Both the position numbers and the translations under genes were made by a program. Source: Phoenix dactylifera (taxonomy: Eukaryota > Streptophyta > Magnoliopsida > Arecales > Arecaceae). From it: a stretch of DNA of 64,000 nt. The notes under the pieces were generated by a model. It was not told the origin of the DNA. It saw only the letters and a program-made list of their open reading frames with translations, and made no database searches. The stretch covers positions 19,347,646 through 19,411,645 of the forward strand of contig NC_052399.1 of NCBI RefSeq assembly GCF_009389715.1, read 5' to 3'. Below are positions 12,061 through 25,620 of this stretch, piece by piece; position 1 is the stretch's first letter, and each line of letters opens with the position of its first letter.

Positions 12061-13700
12061 GAAGTGAAACCTATTGAAAGTGTTTGAACATCTCATAATT
12101 GAGGTCCAGCAAACTTTTTCCCCCTAATTGGTTCCTTGTTTTTTATACTTTCTTTATCTCAATATATTTGTTCTGAATTAATAGACTGAGATGCTTGAAA
12201 ACGGCTTATTTGAAAGGCCAAAACGATAGTATTGCCTGAATTAGGACATTAAGCTCTGCCTTTAGGCTGCTCTATGGGCTTTTGATCTCACCAAATATAT
12301 GTTTTTAACTCCATTCATCTTCAAGATTTTGTAACTGGGTAGTCAGCCAGAGTCTTCATTTTTTCTTCTCTTTTCGTATATGTATAGATGAAATGTTTAT
12401 ATTATCTGTATTTTGCAATAAAAGGAGCCATTTTGGGTTTTTTGGTGACTATGGTATAGTATGTTTCTTTTTCTGGCGTTTCTATATATGCTTCAATTAA
12501 CTCTCATTAGTGTTGTTTAAGTGAATAAGCTGCTGTGAAGTTGACGGTACAAATGCATTGAAACAACACAAATAACGGCCAGCAGATCCAGAGCTGCTTT
12601 CATAATTGGTAACTCAAATTAGTATAGTGGCGTAGTGTAATACAATGACCTCTGAGAATCTATAGTGAAACCAGATACTACTTTATTTAAAAAAAATGAA
12701 CGCAATCCAAATACATTCTTAGCAATTATTAGAAAATTACCATATTTAAAAATTGAGTAATTTGAGTCATGAGTCATGCAATATTTGACTCATGAACAAA
12801 AGAAGCTTGAGCTTTCGTAACGTGAATCCACAACAAGTCTTAACATGAAGGGCATTCCTTTAGAATCTCTGAATCCTGTGAAACAGAAGCAGATAGATCA
12901 TGTAAACGTAAAACAGAGCTTTAATATACCTCAGGGTGTGGGGGTCCGAAAACCGCTAATGAGTAGAGACTTAGTATTTTAATATGAAATAGTGATCATA
13001 TAAGGGAAAGCAGTAGAACAGAGTTCATGTTAGGCTACTAGGCTGGAAAAGATTGTTAGTCCTCCCTGTTAACATGGGCGACTGGAGAGTGGAAGGGAAA
13101 GGAAATTGTTGAAACTTGTGATGATGGTTGTTGCTTTGTGGCAAAGGAGGGAGGAAAGGAGAGACATATATTAATAACCCATTTTTGAAATCATATTTAT
13201 GTATTGTATGGCACAGATAAAAGCAACCACTTCATCTGCGGACGAAGGCAAGGTTAGAAAAATGTTTAAAGTGGACATCACAGTCAATAGTTGGATCAAA
13301 ATGATAACTTTCAACTGTTATTAATATAAGAAACTAGAAAAAGTGTTAGAAATATGAGAAGTAGAATTTTTTTTTGAAAAATCATTCTAAATCATGGAAC
13401 AATTGAGTGCACCCATATTTGTCTCTTGACAACATCACATAGGATTTTCCAAGAATTGTAATATATTGACAGGCTATGGTACCAATGACATGCAATTTCT
13501 CGTGAAAGTTCATCAATTTTTAAACTATGTGGTTTCCAAGCTGCTTCAAAATATTTTTGCAATTTTAGTCAAGGTTCTGCATATTCAACCATCACTATTT
13601 CTAGTTTTAGTGCTAGATATTTTTTAACATTTTTTAGAAGTTTAAACCTTTAATATGACTGGCCTTATGTCAACTTATAATAACAAACAGTTTTGGTTTC
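12061..13700. other. AT-rich stretch without recognisable feature
   Basis: No convincing exon, repeat structure or RNA gene was seen. Confidence 0.4.
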
Positions 13701-15373
13701 TGTTAAATATTTATAGAAGAAGAGGAAAATAAAAGAAAAAGAGAGAAAAAAATTATTTCTCTGTTCTCTCACATTTGGTATATCTCAGAGGTTATATATG
13801 CTCGTGTACATATTTCATATAAGAAAAATAATATACGCTGATATATAATCACGCTAAAAAAGAAAAATATTATGGGCGATGTAGGTTGTTACGTGTCCCT
13901 AAAAAATTATGCTGACATCTCTACTCAAACTCAAGATGGTACTATAAGTGCCATCTTGAGTTTGAAAATTAGATCACGAATGTACCCAAAAATTGACGTA
14001 CTAGATCAAGATCTGGAGTAGTAGCTCAGAAGCTAACGTGATAGACTAGGTGCCGACATAGCAGCTTAAAGGCTGACGTGGTGGTGAATTAAAAGTTGAT
14101 GTGGCAGCACAGAGCTTGATGTGGTAGAACACAAGTTGTTATAGCAGCTCAGAGGCTGATGTAGCAAATTAGGAGTTGACATAACAACTTAGAATCCGAT
14201 ATGGCAGATTGATGTGTCAGGCTGAGGTGACAATACAAAATTTGATATGGTAGGACAAAAGTTGATATAACAGCTTAGAAATTGATGCGGCAGATTAGGA
14301 AGCTAATGCTGCAAACTGATGTATTTGGTAATGCTGACGTAGCTAACTGACGTGGTAGACTAATGCTTCCACTGATATGACTGACCAATATAGCAAACTG
14401 GTGTGTCTGTCGATATGTCTGACTGATGTCACAAACTGACATGTCTGCTTGTCTAATGATGCGGCAACAAGAAGATACATAGAAGATTACAATTGTAGTG
14501 AGGACAAGCTCAAAGAAAAGGCAATCGGAGGTCGATAATTCTCGTAAACGGAGGCGCCATGGAAAAGGAGCAATTGACTGATTGATTTGTCTGATGATGT
14601 GACAACAAGAAGATACAAAAGATAGAGGATAACAGTTGTAGCAAGGACAGAGCTAAGAGAGAAAGCAATCGAAGGTCGACGATCCTCGTAGATGGAGGCA
14701 CCATGGAAGAGGGGCAAGAGACCTCGAACTGGATGGTGGAGTCGGAGGCAGCAAATAAAATTGGAGATGGAGAGAAAGGGGCTGAGTGATGGTGAGGAGA
14801 GATGACCGAAGATCTGAAGCTGAGAAGAAAAGCAGTGTAGAGGAGCTGCAGATCCATGAAAAATAAAGAATCTTCGGGTATTAATCTACCAGAAATATAA
14901 GATATGCAGATCTACTAAGAAATATGATATTTTTGAATGTTGATTTACTAGAAAAAGAGAATTTGTGGAAAATAGAGGATCTGTGGATCCACCGAAAAAT
15001 AGAGAATCTTCGGATGTTGATTCACCTGGAAACAGAGATCGATAGGTCGGTAATGGGGGTCTTCAAAGCTTCTAGACATGGCAACGACAACCACAACAAT
15101 GACGGAAGAGATGGTGGCAACAGATTTGGTGATTGGTGGCTCTGATGATACTATGTTAAAATATTTACAGAAGAAGAGAAAAACAAAAAAGAAGAAGAGA
15201 AAAAGAATTTTATTTCTATGTTTCCTCACATTCGGTATGTTTTAGGGGTTATATATACTCGTGTATAGACTCCATATAAGAAAAATAATATAGGTTGATA
15301 TATGATCATGCTAATAAAGAAAAATATTATGGGTGATGTGGGTTGTTACGTGATCCCTAAAATTATGCTAACA
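13701..15373 (-). mobile_element. Short non-autonomous LTR retrotransposon (TRIM/LARD-like), old
   Basis: Direct repeats of 217 and 220 bp, at 13701-13917 and 15154-15373, begin TGTTAAA and end GCT(G/A)ACA. A primer-site-like stretch next to the right repeat (about 15138-15153, resembling GGCTCTGATACCA) places the element on the minus strand. The 1.2-kb interior has no recognisable gag or pol. It holds repeated TGATGTGGCA-like words and a doubled 125-bp block at 14460-14715. By eye the two LTRs differ at roughly 15% of sites, so the insertion is old. No clean target-site duplication was found. It looks like a fossil. Confidence 0.7.
13925..13965. repeat. 15-bp-stem perfect inverted repeat
   Basis: TCAAACTCAAGATGG (13925-13939) pairs exactly with 13951-13965 across an 11-base loop. 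It lies just inside the plus-left LTR of the short LTR element. Confidence 0.9.
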
Positions 15374-15729
15374 CTTTGCAATATTGATTTTAATTTTATT
15401 TTAGTTTCTAAAAAAATACTAGTCATTTTCATTTATAGCGAGCTACAAGTGGTCTGGAATGTATATTCTTCTTCTTGGCAGGTTGGGAGCCAATTATGTT
15501 ACTGGATTTTTGTGATCTATACTGATTTCATGATTGTTGGGTAATGGAGGGTGGCTTCATAATGATTTCCCTGTATTCTGTATCTTGTCACATATCAAAC
15601 TGAGCTGTGCAAATATAACAAATATATGCATGTAATGTGCATCATAATGTTTCATGAAACTCGCTTTGCTCTATATATATATATGTAGTCAAGGGAAAGT
15701 TGTTGCTCAATAAGGTTGGATAAGGTGTA

Positions 15730-16290
15730 TTTGGATATGTAATGGATGGACTTAGTTTAATACTTTGATGTAAATATATATGTAGTTCTTTTGTTGATCA
15801 TGTCTCAAGGACTATACTGTTCATGCTTTTCAGTTTGTAGTCCAATTACTAGTGACTAGTCACTTGTTTTAAACATTGATATCTAAATTATCTTTCTTCC
15901 AAAATTTTATTCTCTTACAAAGTTTCAGAGTGAAGCCAGTACGTGTTGTTTAAGCTCCTTATCCGGCGACATCTGGAACTGAGATTGCAATTTAACAAAT
16001 TGATACAAGTAATGGATGAGCTAATTAAAAATGGCATTTGTTAGATTTCTATATTTGAACTGTATTTGCATTCTTTTTGTTGGTTCTCTCTCAAGGATTT
16101 TGATTGTTTAGCCTTCTCAGTTCATACTTCATAGTCCAATTACTAGTGACCAGTCACTTCTTTCAAACATCAATGTCAAAATGCGGCTGGTTTAATGTTC
16201 ATTTATTATGTATTAGGTATCCATTTGACTTGTTTTCAGAAAGTATCTGCTTTATCTTCTTAGTGGCAAAATGGTGGAAGGGTATGTTTT
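15730..16290. repeat. Tandem duplication, period about 285 bp
   Basis: The segment with CTCAAGGA, TTTTCAGTTT and GTCCAATTACTAGTGAC(T/C)AG near 15790-15895 recurs near 16075-16180 in the same order and orientation. Flanking words (AAGTAATGGATG-like) also recur. Divergence is moderate. Confidence 0.7.
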
Positions 16291-16299
16291 GTGACTGAT

Positions 16300-19200
16300 T
16301 CTTTATCCACTGTCAATGCTTTTCTTCCTTTTTTTTTTTGTTTTGAAAAACTCTTTTACCTTCTATGAGGCCTTTCCTGTTCGCCATGCATCTTCAATTA
16401 CTACTTTCTCCCGAAGAGTTGATGTTTTCATGCCAAGACATCTTAAAAATCAGAGTACACAAAGCGATTGTCATGTACTAAGGAGTGGCAGCAACACCAT
16501 TTCCAGGAAGTCTTGGCTTTAGTCTGTGCTTTCTGCTTTCAATGATACAATTTTTCAAGTAACTAATAATTGCAGATATTGACCACTTGATCAACTTGGA
16601 GTTAGGCATGCAGTGAAGTATCTGTCATGTAGATGGATAGTTCCTCCTTTGGTATGTTGTTTTCAATTAAAAATCTATTTGATATTTTGAATCTCTAGAG
16701 TTTATGGTATCTCCTGATATGCTTAACTTTGTTTTATTGCCTTTTTTACTTTTAATAAAATACGTGTAGATTGATCTACAGTTTTGGATTATGACTGTCT
16801 CAAATAGATTTAGAAAAGATATAGTTTACCAACTTATTAGTGTTTAATATTTTTTTTGGTCCTGTGATCACTTGAACAATTATGCCTTTTAGTTTTTCAT
16901 TGTTATGTCAGATTCCGTTGGTAGTTTCTTATCAACTCTGTGGAATGTGGATAATCTACTTCCCTCACCTTATTGTTGTTATTCTCAGATGAAGCAAGTT
17001 TTTATTATGTCTTAAATTGATTATTTGGTTATTAATAAATCAGCTGTTAAAGCTTGATAAATTCAATGTTTTTGTCAATCATCTTAGTTTATCAGTCTAT
17101 TGGCATGTTCACTGAAACTTCAGAGTCATAATTCATAAAACAACTAAGTTAAAATCAAAAGTTTGACACATAAATCACTGACTTTTGGGAAACTTCTGAC
17201 TTCTGAGAACAGATAGGCAGCTGTGCCCAGCTTTTCCCTGCCAGCCGACCTCGCCTTGTCGTTGGTTGTTCCTATGGTCAGCATTGGGACTTGGAACAAA
17301 AACTGGATGATTTACCTACTTCTTGGAAGTACTGCCCTTATCCATTCGAATCCCTAAGCCCACTTTCTCTAGTGCTCTATCTACCTGCAGGAATTCCTAC
17401 TCCGTCCACCTCTTCTTTATGTTTCACTTGTTTTCCCTTATCCTCTCCCTCTTTCCAGTCTCCTAAAGTCTTCTTCAGTTTTTGCTCCACAGTCTATTGC
17501 AGAGGATGACTTGCTCTTGACCCAGCCTTTTCTGTTATAAGATGGAGGTCGGTATGGAGGATAAGTATTTTTAAGGAGAAAACTGGGAGAGCCAATTTCC
17601 TTGGCATGTTGGGGGCGTGGGAAGCTAGGCATGGCCGGCTGGCCCCTTTTTTAATTTTTTAAACCAAGGGATGGAGACCTACTGTACTATAATTAAGTCC
17701 CAATGCTTGGAGATGCACCACCAAGATCCAAACCCAGAACCTTTGGTTGCTAAGCAGAGCAGTATGACCACTGGGGAAAGCTCCAATCATTGTGTGGTGC
17801 CTAGCTTTCCTCTTGATTGTTTTATTGGTAATGTGAATAGATGCCAAAGAACACAATATTTGCATAGTTATTAGATCATCTTTATGGAAGTAATAGGCAG
17901 TCATCTGACTCATAAAATTTGGACAAGCCATCTTGATCATAATTACATAGCCAAGGTATGATGTATACATTTAATTTGCTTTTTCATTCTGAAGATGTTG
18001 CAACACCGAAATCTGCTACAGCCAACAGTTATGATTTTACGTTAGCAAGCTGACAGAAAACAAAGGAGTTAAAGCAAACACAGATGGGTTGCCACCACAT
18101 ATATTGGCAGTAGCGTGTAAGTTCTGTCTATGTATTTATATGGGCAAGATATTTCTATCTAAAGGTAATAATAATTTTAAGAAAATGTGCATGTAATATT
18201 GCTATGTGCTCAGCTTTGATGTTTGCACTTAAAATTCCAGTAAAATTTTCAGCCGTTGCGCATTATTCATAGTGAAAATTCTAATGGATATATAAAGGAG
18301 GGTCTCATTTTCTGACTGACATGTGGATCACTATTTTCAGCTTTGAATATGTTAAAATCATAAAGCATGACCATTTCTTAAAAGGCCTTTCCCCACATGA
18401 CGCACACAACTAGCTTAGCAATTTCTTCTTTAGTTTTTATCATTTTATGTATTCTCAAAACCTTAATCCCATCTAAGCATTGTCTTCCTACCATCCTTTT
18501 GTCTCTCTTCTCATCTGTTATTTCAGATTCTTTATTTTTTTTAGTCATCCTCATCTCAATCTGCTTTCTTAGTCAATATTTGTTTGCTTGCAACATTCAA
18601 GGTTCTAAAGTTGGTTTACACCTTCAGAATAGATATATATACAGGGCATCCAGTTGCCTAACAATTGTGGTCAGCTAAATGAGAAGGTGCTTGCTAGACA
18701 ACAGATAACCAGGTTAGTCATGTCTAATAAAAAGAGGAGTTTTACACCCTATGAAGTGCTTTATTCTGTTCTCTCTCTACAAGCAAGTGCGGGATTCATG
18801 ATCTATTAACAGACGATGGAAAATTATAGGCTGTAACTTTACATCTCTTCTTTTACAGTGTATTTCTCCAGTCCTCTCATGTATGTTGGACATTTTATCA
18901 TAAAGTTGGAGTTTGAATAGGTTGTGGGCTGTCTTTAATGCTAACTGCTTACTCGCCCAAGAAGTTGGTCAATATGGTCATAAAATTATCTCACAATCAA
19001 AAAATATAAACAATCATGCTCTTCTATCTGTTGAAAGCATATGAACTTATGACCGCTCTTCCCAATCACCTTGCATTTATGATTCACTGAACTTCTTTAT
19101 CTACTTGTTGTCCTTAAAAAACGTCATATTTCTTTGTTTGTTCTCCCAATTTCCCCTCAAAAACACCTCTCACCTCCTTCTATCCCTCCCTCCCTCTGAA

Positions 19201-20100
19201 ATTATACTATTTAACAATGATTTACGTCAGCATATTGACAACTGCTCCGGTACATTTCTTCTGTTTGACTGCATGGGTTCCTTAGAATGGCATTAATCCT
19301 TCTCAGTAGATATTGTACCCCTCAGGTTTCAGTGCCAAGTTTGTAAATGATTTCATCTTAGTTACGTATCTCCAAACTATAGTATCTCTTTGAGTAGATA
19401 CTAAATCACATTTTTCATCTTTCATATGCGACGAACCACCCTAGACAATTGTGTTTACACTTTCATGGATCCCCTCATCTCTCTGAACTGTAGTAACAGG
19501 AATTTCCACCTTTTATCAAGCAATCAAGCCACCGTATACCCTTGTGGCTTTTTCACTTCAAATCTTTCAATGTTCATATCCTTTCTCAGTTTTGGGACTT
19601 CATAAGCTCAAGATCGATGGTGGCATCTTGATTCAGTTCTATTATCCGAATTAACGGTCCTTGTAGGTGCAAATGCAAAGGATCTATAGACTTGTCATAA
19701 TTTGATTACTTGACAGTTTCAGAGCTGCTTGGGTGTCATTTTCCTAAAGCTACAAAACTGCAAGATGTATAGCTTCAAAATGTAAGAAAGAACTAAAGCA
19801 ACCTTTTACCTTATTGGCCATTATCCAACATTCTCCAAGTAACAAGGAGAAAAACTATGCAGACACTTGGATGGTTATCTGAAAATATGATTAGATGTTT
19901 GCTATCTTCATCACTACTTATCCTATTTATACTTCTTTGGACCATTGCCCTTTCCAACTCTGTTTCAGCACTTCTGCTTTCTTTTTCTTTTTTTTTTGTA
20001 TAAATCAAATCAAACTTTAAGAAAAGATCATACAATTCTAATATATATATATATCCTACAAAATCAAAAAATAAAATATCATAAAATGAAAAAAAGAATA
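16300..20100. other. AT-rich DNA, no assignable gene
   Basis: Several short ORFs occur, none with a recognisable domain. A block at 17660-17800 (text such as CCAAACCCAGAACCTTTGG) resembles dispersed repeat sequence common in plant genomes, but I cannot name its family. Confidence 0.35.
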
Positions 20101-20109
20101 GATACACAA

Positions 20110-20560
20110 TTAGTCCATAGAGTGTCACCAAAGTGCTCAATTGCTCGGCCACGTAGAAAGCTACCTAATCCGTAGTAGTATTTGCCTCTTGATAGATATG
20201 AACAACTTGAAATGCAGTGCAACTTGTAGCTATCTTTAAGATATCCATCCATTGGCTAGGCTTGCCTCGAAATCCACCAAATAATGATCATCAAGTTGCC
20301 CACGGTATGAATATGGTCAGCTCGAGGATGAACCTTACATAACTAATATCCTTCCATCCTGCTCTTAATTCTGCTCTAGAAATTGAGATGCCATAAATTT
20401 GTCTGCCAGTAACAATAAATTTAGAATCAAGGCTTTTGATCACAAATATTGTACCTCATTTACAGCCTCTAGTAGCCATATTGTCCTTAAAGTTTACCTT
20501 GAGGAAGTTATCCCAAGTGAAGAGGAATATTTGGGATGTAGTTGATGCTGAGGAGTCCCG
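20110..20560 (-). mobile_element. LINE fragment, RNase H domain remnant
   Basis: The minus strand reads a decayed plant L1-type RNase H domain: WDNFLKVNFKDNMATRGC, then a segment with SISRAELRAGWKD, then CTAFQVVHIYQEANTTTD and VAFYVAEQLSTL. These match the order W-KvNfDGs, AEL-A-w, H-yREaN-aAD known from LINE ORF2 tails. Several in-frame stops show it is dead. The 5' part is missing. Confidence 0.7.
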
Positions 20561-23530
20561 GGTATCTCTAGTTATCCCAGATTCTCCAACTGCAAGTGGG
20601 TGAATTATCTTGGTTGCTTGTGAGAATGCCCTCTCTACGACAAGTCTTGATGATTGGATGTTACTCTCAAAGACCGTGGCATTTCTAGCCAGCCTAAAAG
20701 TCCCTTAGAATCCAAGCACGACTGCACGAGTCCAATGCACAAGTAATTTGCTTGCCTGGGCCTGGATTTTATCAGGCTGGGCCATTGGCTAATTCATCTG
20801 GGCCAGTCCATTGACAACCCTAAAATATCACCTGTCCTGTGCAGAATGGAGGACGCTGTGATGGGCGGGTACTGATGGAAGAACGCAGTCGCATGCCAGA
20901 AAGAAGTGGATCTATGAATCGTTCTGCACTCTAATGAGGTCTTGTTATTGTTGAGGATCTGAGTGCAGATCCTCCGTATTATCAAACCAGAGTTGCCCGC
21001 TGCCAATAGCTTTTTGATCAAAAGCATGCAATGAATCCGAGATAATGATTTTGGTTGGTGAGACAAAGGCACCAACCACATCTCACCAATGGATCACTGC
21101 TGTCAACAGGTGACTCCATGGAGGCCCACTGGGATGGATGTTGGAGACCACACCAATGAAAGACAACGGAGTTTGGTTGGTACTTTTTGATACATGCCTT
21201 GTGTGTTTGGAGGTCTTTGATTAGGTCCCAAGTGTATTCTAGCAAAAAAAAAAGGTCCCGAGTGTATCAGTGGGGCGCCACAAAGTAAACTGGCTTCTCT
21301 AATGAAGTCCTGTTACGTCCACCGTCGATGAACAGAAGACCAACCTAGATTATAATCCTGCTACAAGCTAAACCTAGTTACCACTTGTTCCCATCAAATT
21401 GTCATGGAAATATAGTTTTAGCTAATTAAGTTTATTATAGAGAACACGTCAAAATTGAATTCCGTCGGGCTCATATTTATGTTGACATATAGCTGGCTTA
21501 ACGTCCTCATGGCATGGGGAGTGAGGAATTGCCACTTTTTTCGAAGCAAGAAATAGAATCTCTCTCCAGCGAGCAAAGAGAGGTGCCAACTTGCGGATCG
21601 AAGTGCCATTGTAGGCTTTATGTGAGACCATTTGGCCCAAAGGCTTGAAGACCTTGCTTAGAAAATATAGATTTAGATGTAAGAGTATACAATCATGTTG
21701 CAGATTTGCAGTGGAGCCAATGGATTGCGAAACTGGTCTCTCAAGTTCGGGGAGCGAACTTGAGAGACTTACTATGTGTACTCTTACGTATTCTTAAATA
21801 ATTTAGGTTGTCGGGCTTTAAGAAATCATAACATGGTATAATACAAGCCTGACAATAAGCATGCAACAATCCAAAATCTTATCCGAAAAAGGTTGGTTAA
21901 AAAATGTTGTTTGGAATCTTTGGCCCCTATATGGATACCCAATATCTATCCAAGGATATAGCTGATATATAACTAACAATAAGCACGCACAGGTCCTCAC
22001 CAAACAAGATCAGGACAAAGTTGGCCATTGCATAATGGATCAGTTTGAAGCTAGATCGTGATCCGAACTTGGTGATTGTGGTCCCAAGGTGCATTAGTGC
22101 ATACTTGTCTCTACCTTATAATTGTCGGCAGGATCATCTTACATATTCAAGACAACTAGGTAGCGTCGCAATATTGTCTTGAAGCTAACTTGGAAATGGG
22201 TGGAATTGGGTTAATTGCATGATTTTGATCTTGTGGATTAGATTGTGCCGGACCGGTGATGATATATTATAAATATTTTCATCTTTCACGATTCATCCAT
22301 TTATAGTATGCTAATATTTTAATAAATTGAAATATAAAAGTATAAACATGAATTCTATGCGTTGCATGAGTGGCACTGTAGAGTGCTATATAGTCTTGAT
22401 GGCCGCTATTAGATAATAGACATCCATCAAATAAGATGGCCTACAAGTTTGTACCATATCATATACGACATATATTATTTGATGGCCATCAATCTCCTGT
22501 CGGCCGTTCAGGGATGCACAATACTATGTACTGTAGCCCATGCATTCCACGGCATTCTGGTTGAAAGAAAAAATGCTGTGTACTCTGGAGCACGGCCGCT
22601 AGGGTAAAAATAGGCCTTAAATGCCCTCAATGAATGGACGCCTACCTCACTTGGATGGCATAAGTCCAGTTTGGCACTCAGGGAGAACTCAAGGTACACA
22701 AGGCAATGAAAGAAAGATGCTTCATGTGTGTGAGAACAGAGTTACAACCCAGTAAACGCACTATTCCTATACATGGGCACAGGTTATGTCTGAAACCCTT
22801 TTTCTTTTCTCTCCCTTCTTGTTTTTTTTTGAAAGACCGGAAAGATCAGAGCACTCCACTAGTACACTGCTAGAGAGGACTGGACAGTCCGAGTTATATT
22901 GCCCGCGAGATCAAGATATTTTCACTCCGAAAAACTCCTGTGTGGGGCAGGGTTGAAGTCTTGGGAGACAACGTTGCTTTAAGACTCAAAACCCCTGATG
23001 TTTACTTGGAAACTAGAGGACATAGCGCCAAGCAAATGCTCAGGTAAAGTCTATGTCCAAAATTATTTTTGTGCTACATCTTTTTTGAAATATTCTCTTA
23101 AAAGTTAAATATGATTGAAGCATATGATGTCCTGTTTACTATTCAACTGTCATGCAGTTCTGAAAAGAAAAAATACTGCATAACAGATCAGCCCCGCCTT
23201 CGACCTGTGCCTCAGTTGCAATCAACCTCTTTAATAACTGAAGGATTGCAACTTTGTCTCCTTTAGCTACAACTCTTATTCGTCATCTTATGTCTTTTAG
23301 CATATTGTATTATGCTTCAGAGGAGGTATCAGACATGGCAATGAATGCTACTGCCATTGGTCTGGATAAGGTTCTTTTCTCCACTGCTTCTTCTTATGAG
23401 CGTCAACATTTTTGTCATGATTATCAGACACTTGGTTTGGAACCATTTAGCTTCTTTTTCTCGCATCTGTTTTTTTCATCTCTTGACAATGTAACTCATC
23501 TCTGCTCTTCATCTCTGTTGTAAATACGAT
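20561..23530. other. Intergenic DNA, no assignable gene
   Basis: Mixed-composition DNA. Apart from the hairpin at 21737 I see no gene, clear element or RNA gene. Confidence 0.35.
21737..21767. repeat. Perfect 13-bp-stem hairpin
   Basis: TCTCTCAAGTTCG pairs exactly with CGAACTTGAGAGA across the 5-base loop GGGAG. It stands alone in unannotated DNA, with no T-run to make it a terminator. Confidence 0.9.
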
Positions 23531-23534
23531 TAAT

Positions 23535-23590
23535 TTTTAATGAAAGCCGGGGGGGCTCCTTTGCCTTCCATTTTACATAAAAAAAAAACT
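23535..23590 (+). mobile_element. Possible LINE 3' tail with poly-A
   Basis: The sequence AATGAAAGCCGGGGGGGCTC, then a CTTTGCC-containing stretch, ends in an A-run. This resembles the 3' ends of plant LINEs, which often close with an AAAGCCGGGGG-like word and poly-A. The DNA upstream has no recognisable ORF2 domain, so the call rests on the tail alone. Confidence 0.4.
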
Positions 23591-25340
23591 ATTTTCGTGC
23601 ATCGGTGCATGTATGTGTGTGTGTGTGTGAGAGAGAGAGAGAGGTGGGAGGAGGTGTATAATGCCACAAAGAATTATAACCTAATCCAGTTTTGCATTAT
23701 ATATAATGATTCCTGAACGTTTTCTACTGTTAAATAACTACTGAATCTGAACACCTTGATTATTTGCAAAAATATAACCTGACATAGCAATTGCCCGGAG
23801 TTCTTTAATACCATACTATGTGCCCCCACTCAAAAAATCGGGAAGGAAATCGTTCGAGGAAACATCCATAGGCCCCTATCAGTGTGCTCATTGATTAATT
23901 AGCATGGGAAGTTCTCGATTTAGGACTATGATTGTGGTTGTGAGCGCAACTCTAAAGGTTTGAGGGACTGGATTTTAAAGGTGACAATCCACAAAAGCTC
24001 CCAAACTAGCTTTTCAAGAATGAAATCCATCAAGCAAACAAGTAAAACGTAGCTTTTGAAAATGAGCAACGAACATAGCTTTCAAAAAGACTCATCTATG
24101 AGTAGTCTTCGCGGACTAATAAATTCATTTATATATACCATAAAGTTATGAATTGTAAAATATTCCAACTAAATGACTGTTCATGAAAGGGGGAGAAATA
24201 ACGCTTGTCATCCATTTAGCATCCCCTATATTTGCCATAGCGAAAAGGTCACATGGAAGCACCTGCTTGCGAATCTTATTCATAGCTTTTGCTTTTATCC
24301 ATTAGAAAAGAAGAAAACAACGAAGCCCAAGGTGGTGTTGCAGTTGACTAATCCTGAGAGATGCCCAACAAATTGGACGGTTTGGAGTTGTTGATGTTAA
24401 TAAAAATAGCTCGAGTAGGGCAGGATAGAGTGCCAATTTGTTGGGATTCTTCTGAAAAGACGGTCGGATACCATCTTTCTTTAATCCTGATTCATAAGGT
24501 CCATGGATAAGCGGATCGTAATATGATTCCAGCATGCGGAGAGTTGTCTAATCTGAAGCCTAATTCCTTGGTTATCAGCTCTGTTCATAGTTGAAACATC
24601 GTTTTTTCCCTTGCGACTCGGTACATACATCATTATCAAATATCTCCAAGGTAAAATGATGATGGAATTTGATAGCATCCGCCTTGAAAGCAAAAAGGAT
24701 CAGGGATGCACGATTACCATATTTTTTGAGCTCTGCAACTACAGTCAATATTGAGGCATCCAAGAACTTTGGAAGCTTTCGTGTGTAAGGTGCCATTTGG
24801 GGTTCAATATATTAACTATCTTTCTTCGAGATTCATATTTCAAGAAGAATGATAGAATAACTTGCTCGTGCTTGTCACGCTCCACAGTTCTTCATGGACT
24901 TTTGGGCCCACAAATCTTAGTAATTGATGTGTGCAAATGAAGAAACACGGTAGTGTGCACGAACTAAATGCCCACAATCTCAACCTAACCAACCAGAAAG
25001 AACGCGCAACAACCCTAAATTATTACAAAATTTGCATGCCCATGCTTCTTGGCTTAATCAAGGCCATATATATGTATCTTTGAGTAATAAGATAACTCTC
25101 CTTGAGAGAGTTCCGCAAGGGAAGTCCATGTGCCAGTGTGTGACAAAGTCTTCAGTCAAGTGATTCTTGCAATGTCTCTCACCTTGGTGATCAATGCGTA
25201 TCATCTTCCCATGTTTCCAATGTGGCAGCCACGACGGTCCCTTTTAGATGGTTTGAGGATGCGGATGGATCATATGCCAAAGAATGTAGCGTTTATGCCC
25301 CTTTGTGTGTGTCTTGTGTAGGTTTTATTTTGTTTTGTTT
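23591..25340. other. Intergenic DNA with a (GT)n(GA)n microsatellite
   Basis: A GT run followed by a GA run lies at about 23611-23643. The rest shows no recognisable feature. Confidence 0.4.
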
Positions 25341-25620
25341 TTTTTTTTTTTGGTGAAAACGGCAATTCATATAGCTCTAACGTAAGTCCATCTTGCAAAG
25401 TCAGAAGAAAGCGAAAAATACAATGAGGACGGGAGCTCTACTGTGGATGTCCAGCAAATCTCTCCAGAGTGCCGTGCAATATAGGAGACGACCCAGTTTA
25501 TGTTTTGTTTTATTTTTTGGGGGGCATTGTGTATGTTTAACAAGTTATTTGGCAAGAAACCTAAGCCGTTGTTGCTAATGAAAGCCGAGCAACATGCCAT
25601 TTTACACCATTATACTACAA
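25341..25620 (-). mobile_element. 5'-truncated LINE, C-terminus of ORF2 plus poly-A
   Basis: On the plus strand a T-run (25339-25352) marks a minus-strand poly-A tail. Upstream on the minus strand is a reading frame containing WVVSYIARHSGEICW and ending in SSDFARWTYVRAI. This is close to the usual end of plant LINE ORF2 RNase H domains (ADWLAsyga..., then SDa.g..y.R). Heavy 5' truncation is typical of LINE insertion. Confidence 0.65.

Noticed and set aside
17655-17800. Possible tRNA-like or SINE-like stretch (CCAAACCCAGAACC)
   Set aside because: It does not fold into a cloverleaf and lacks paired A and B boxes.
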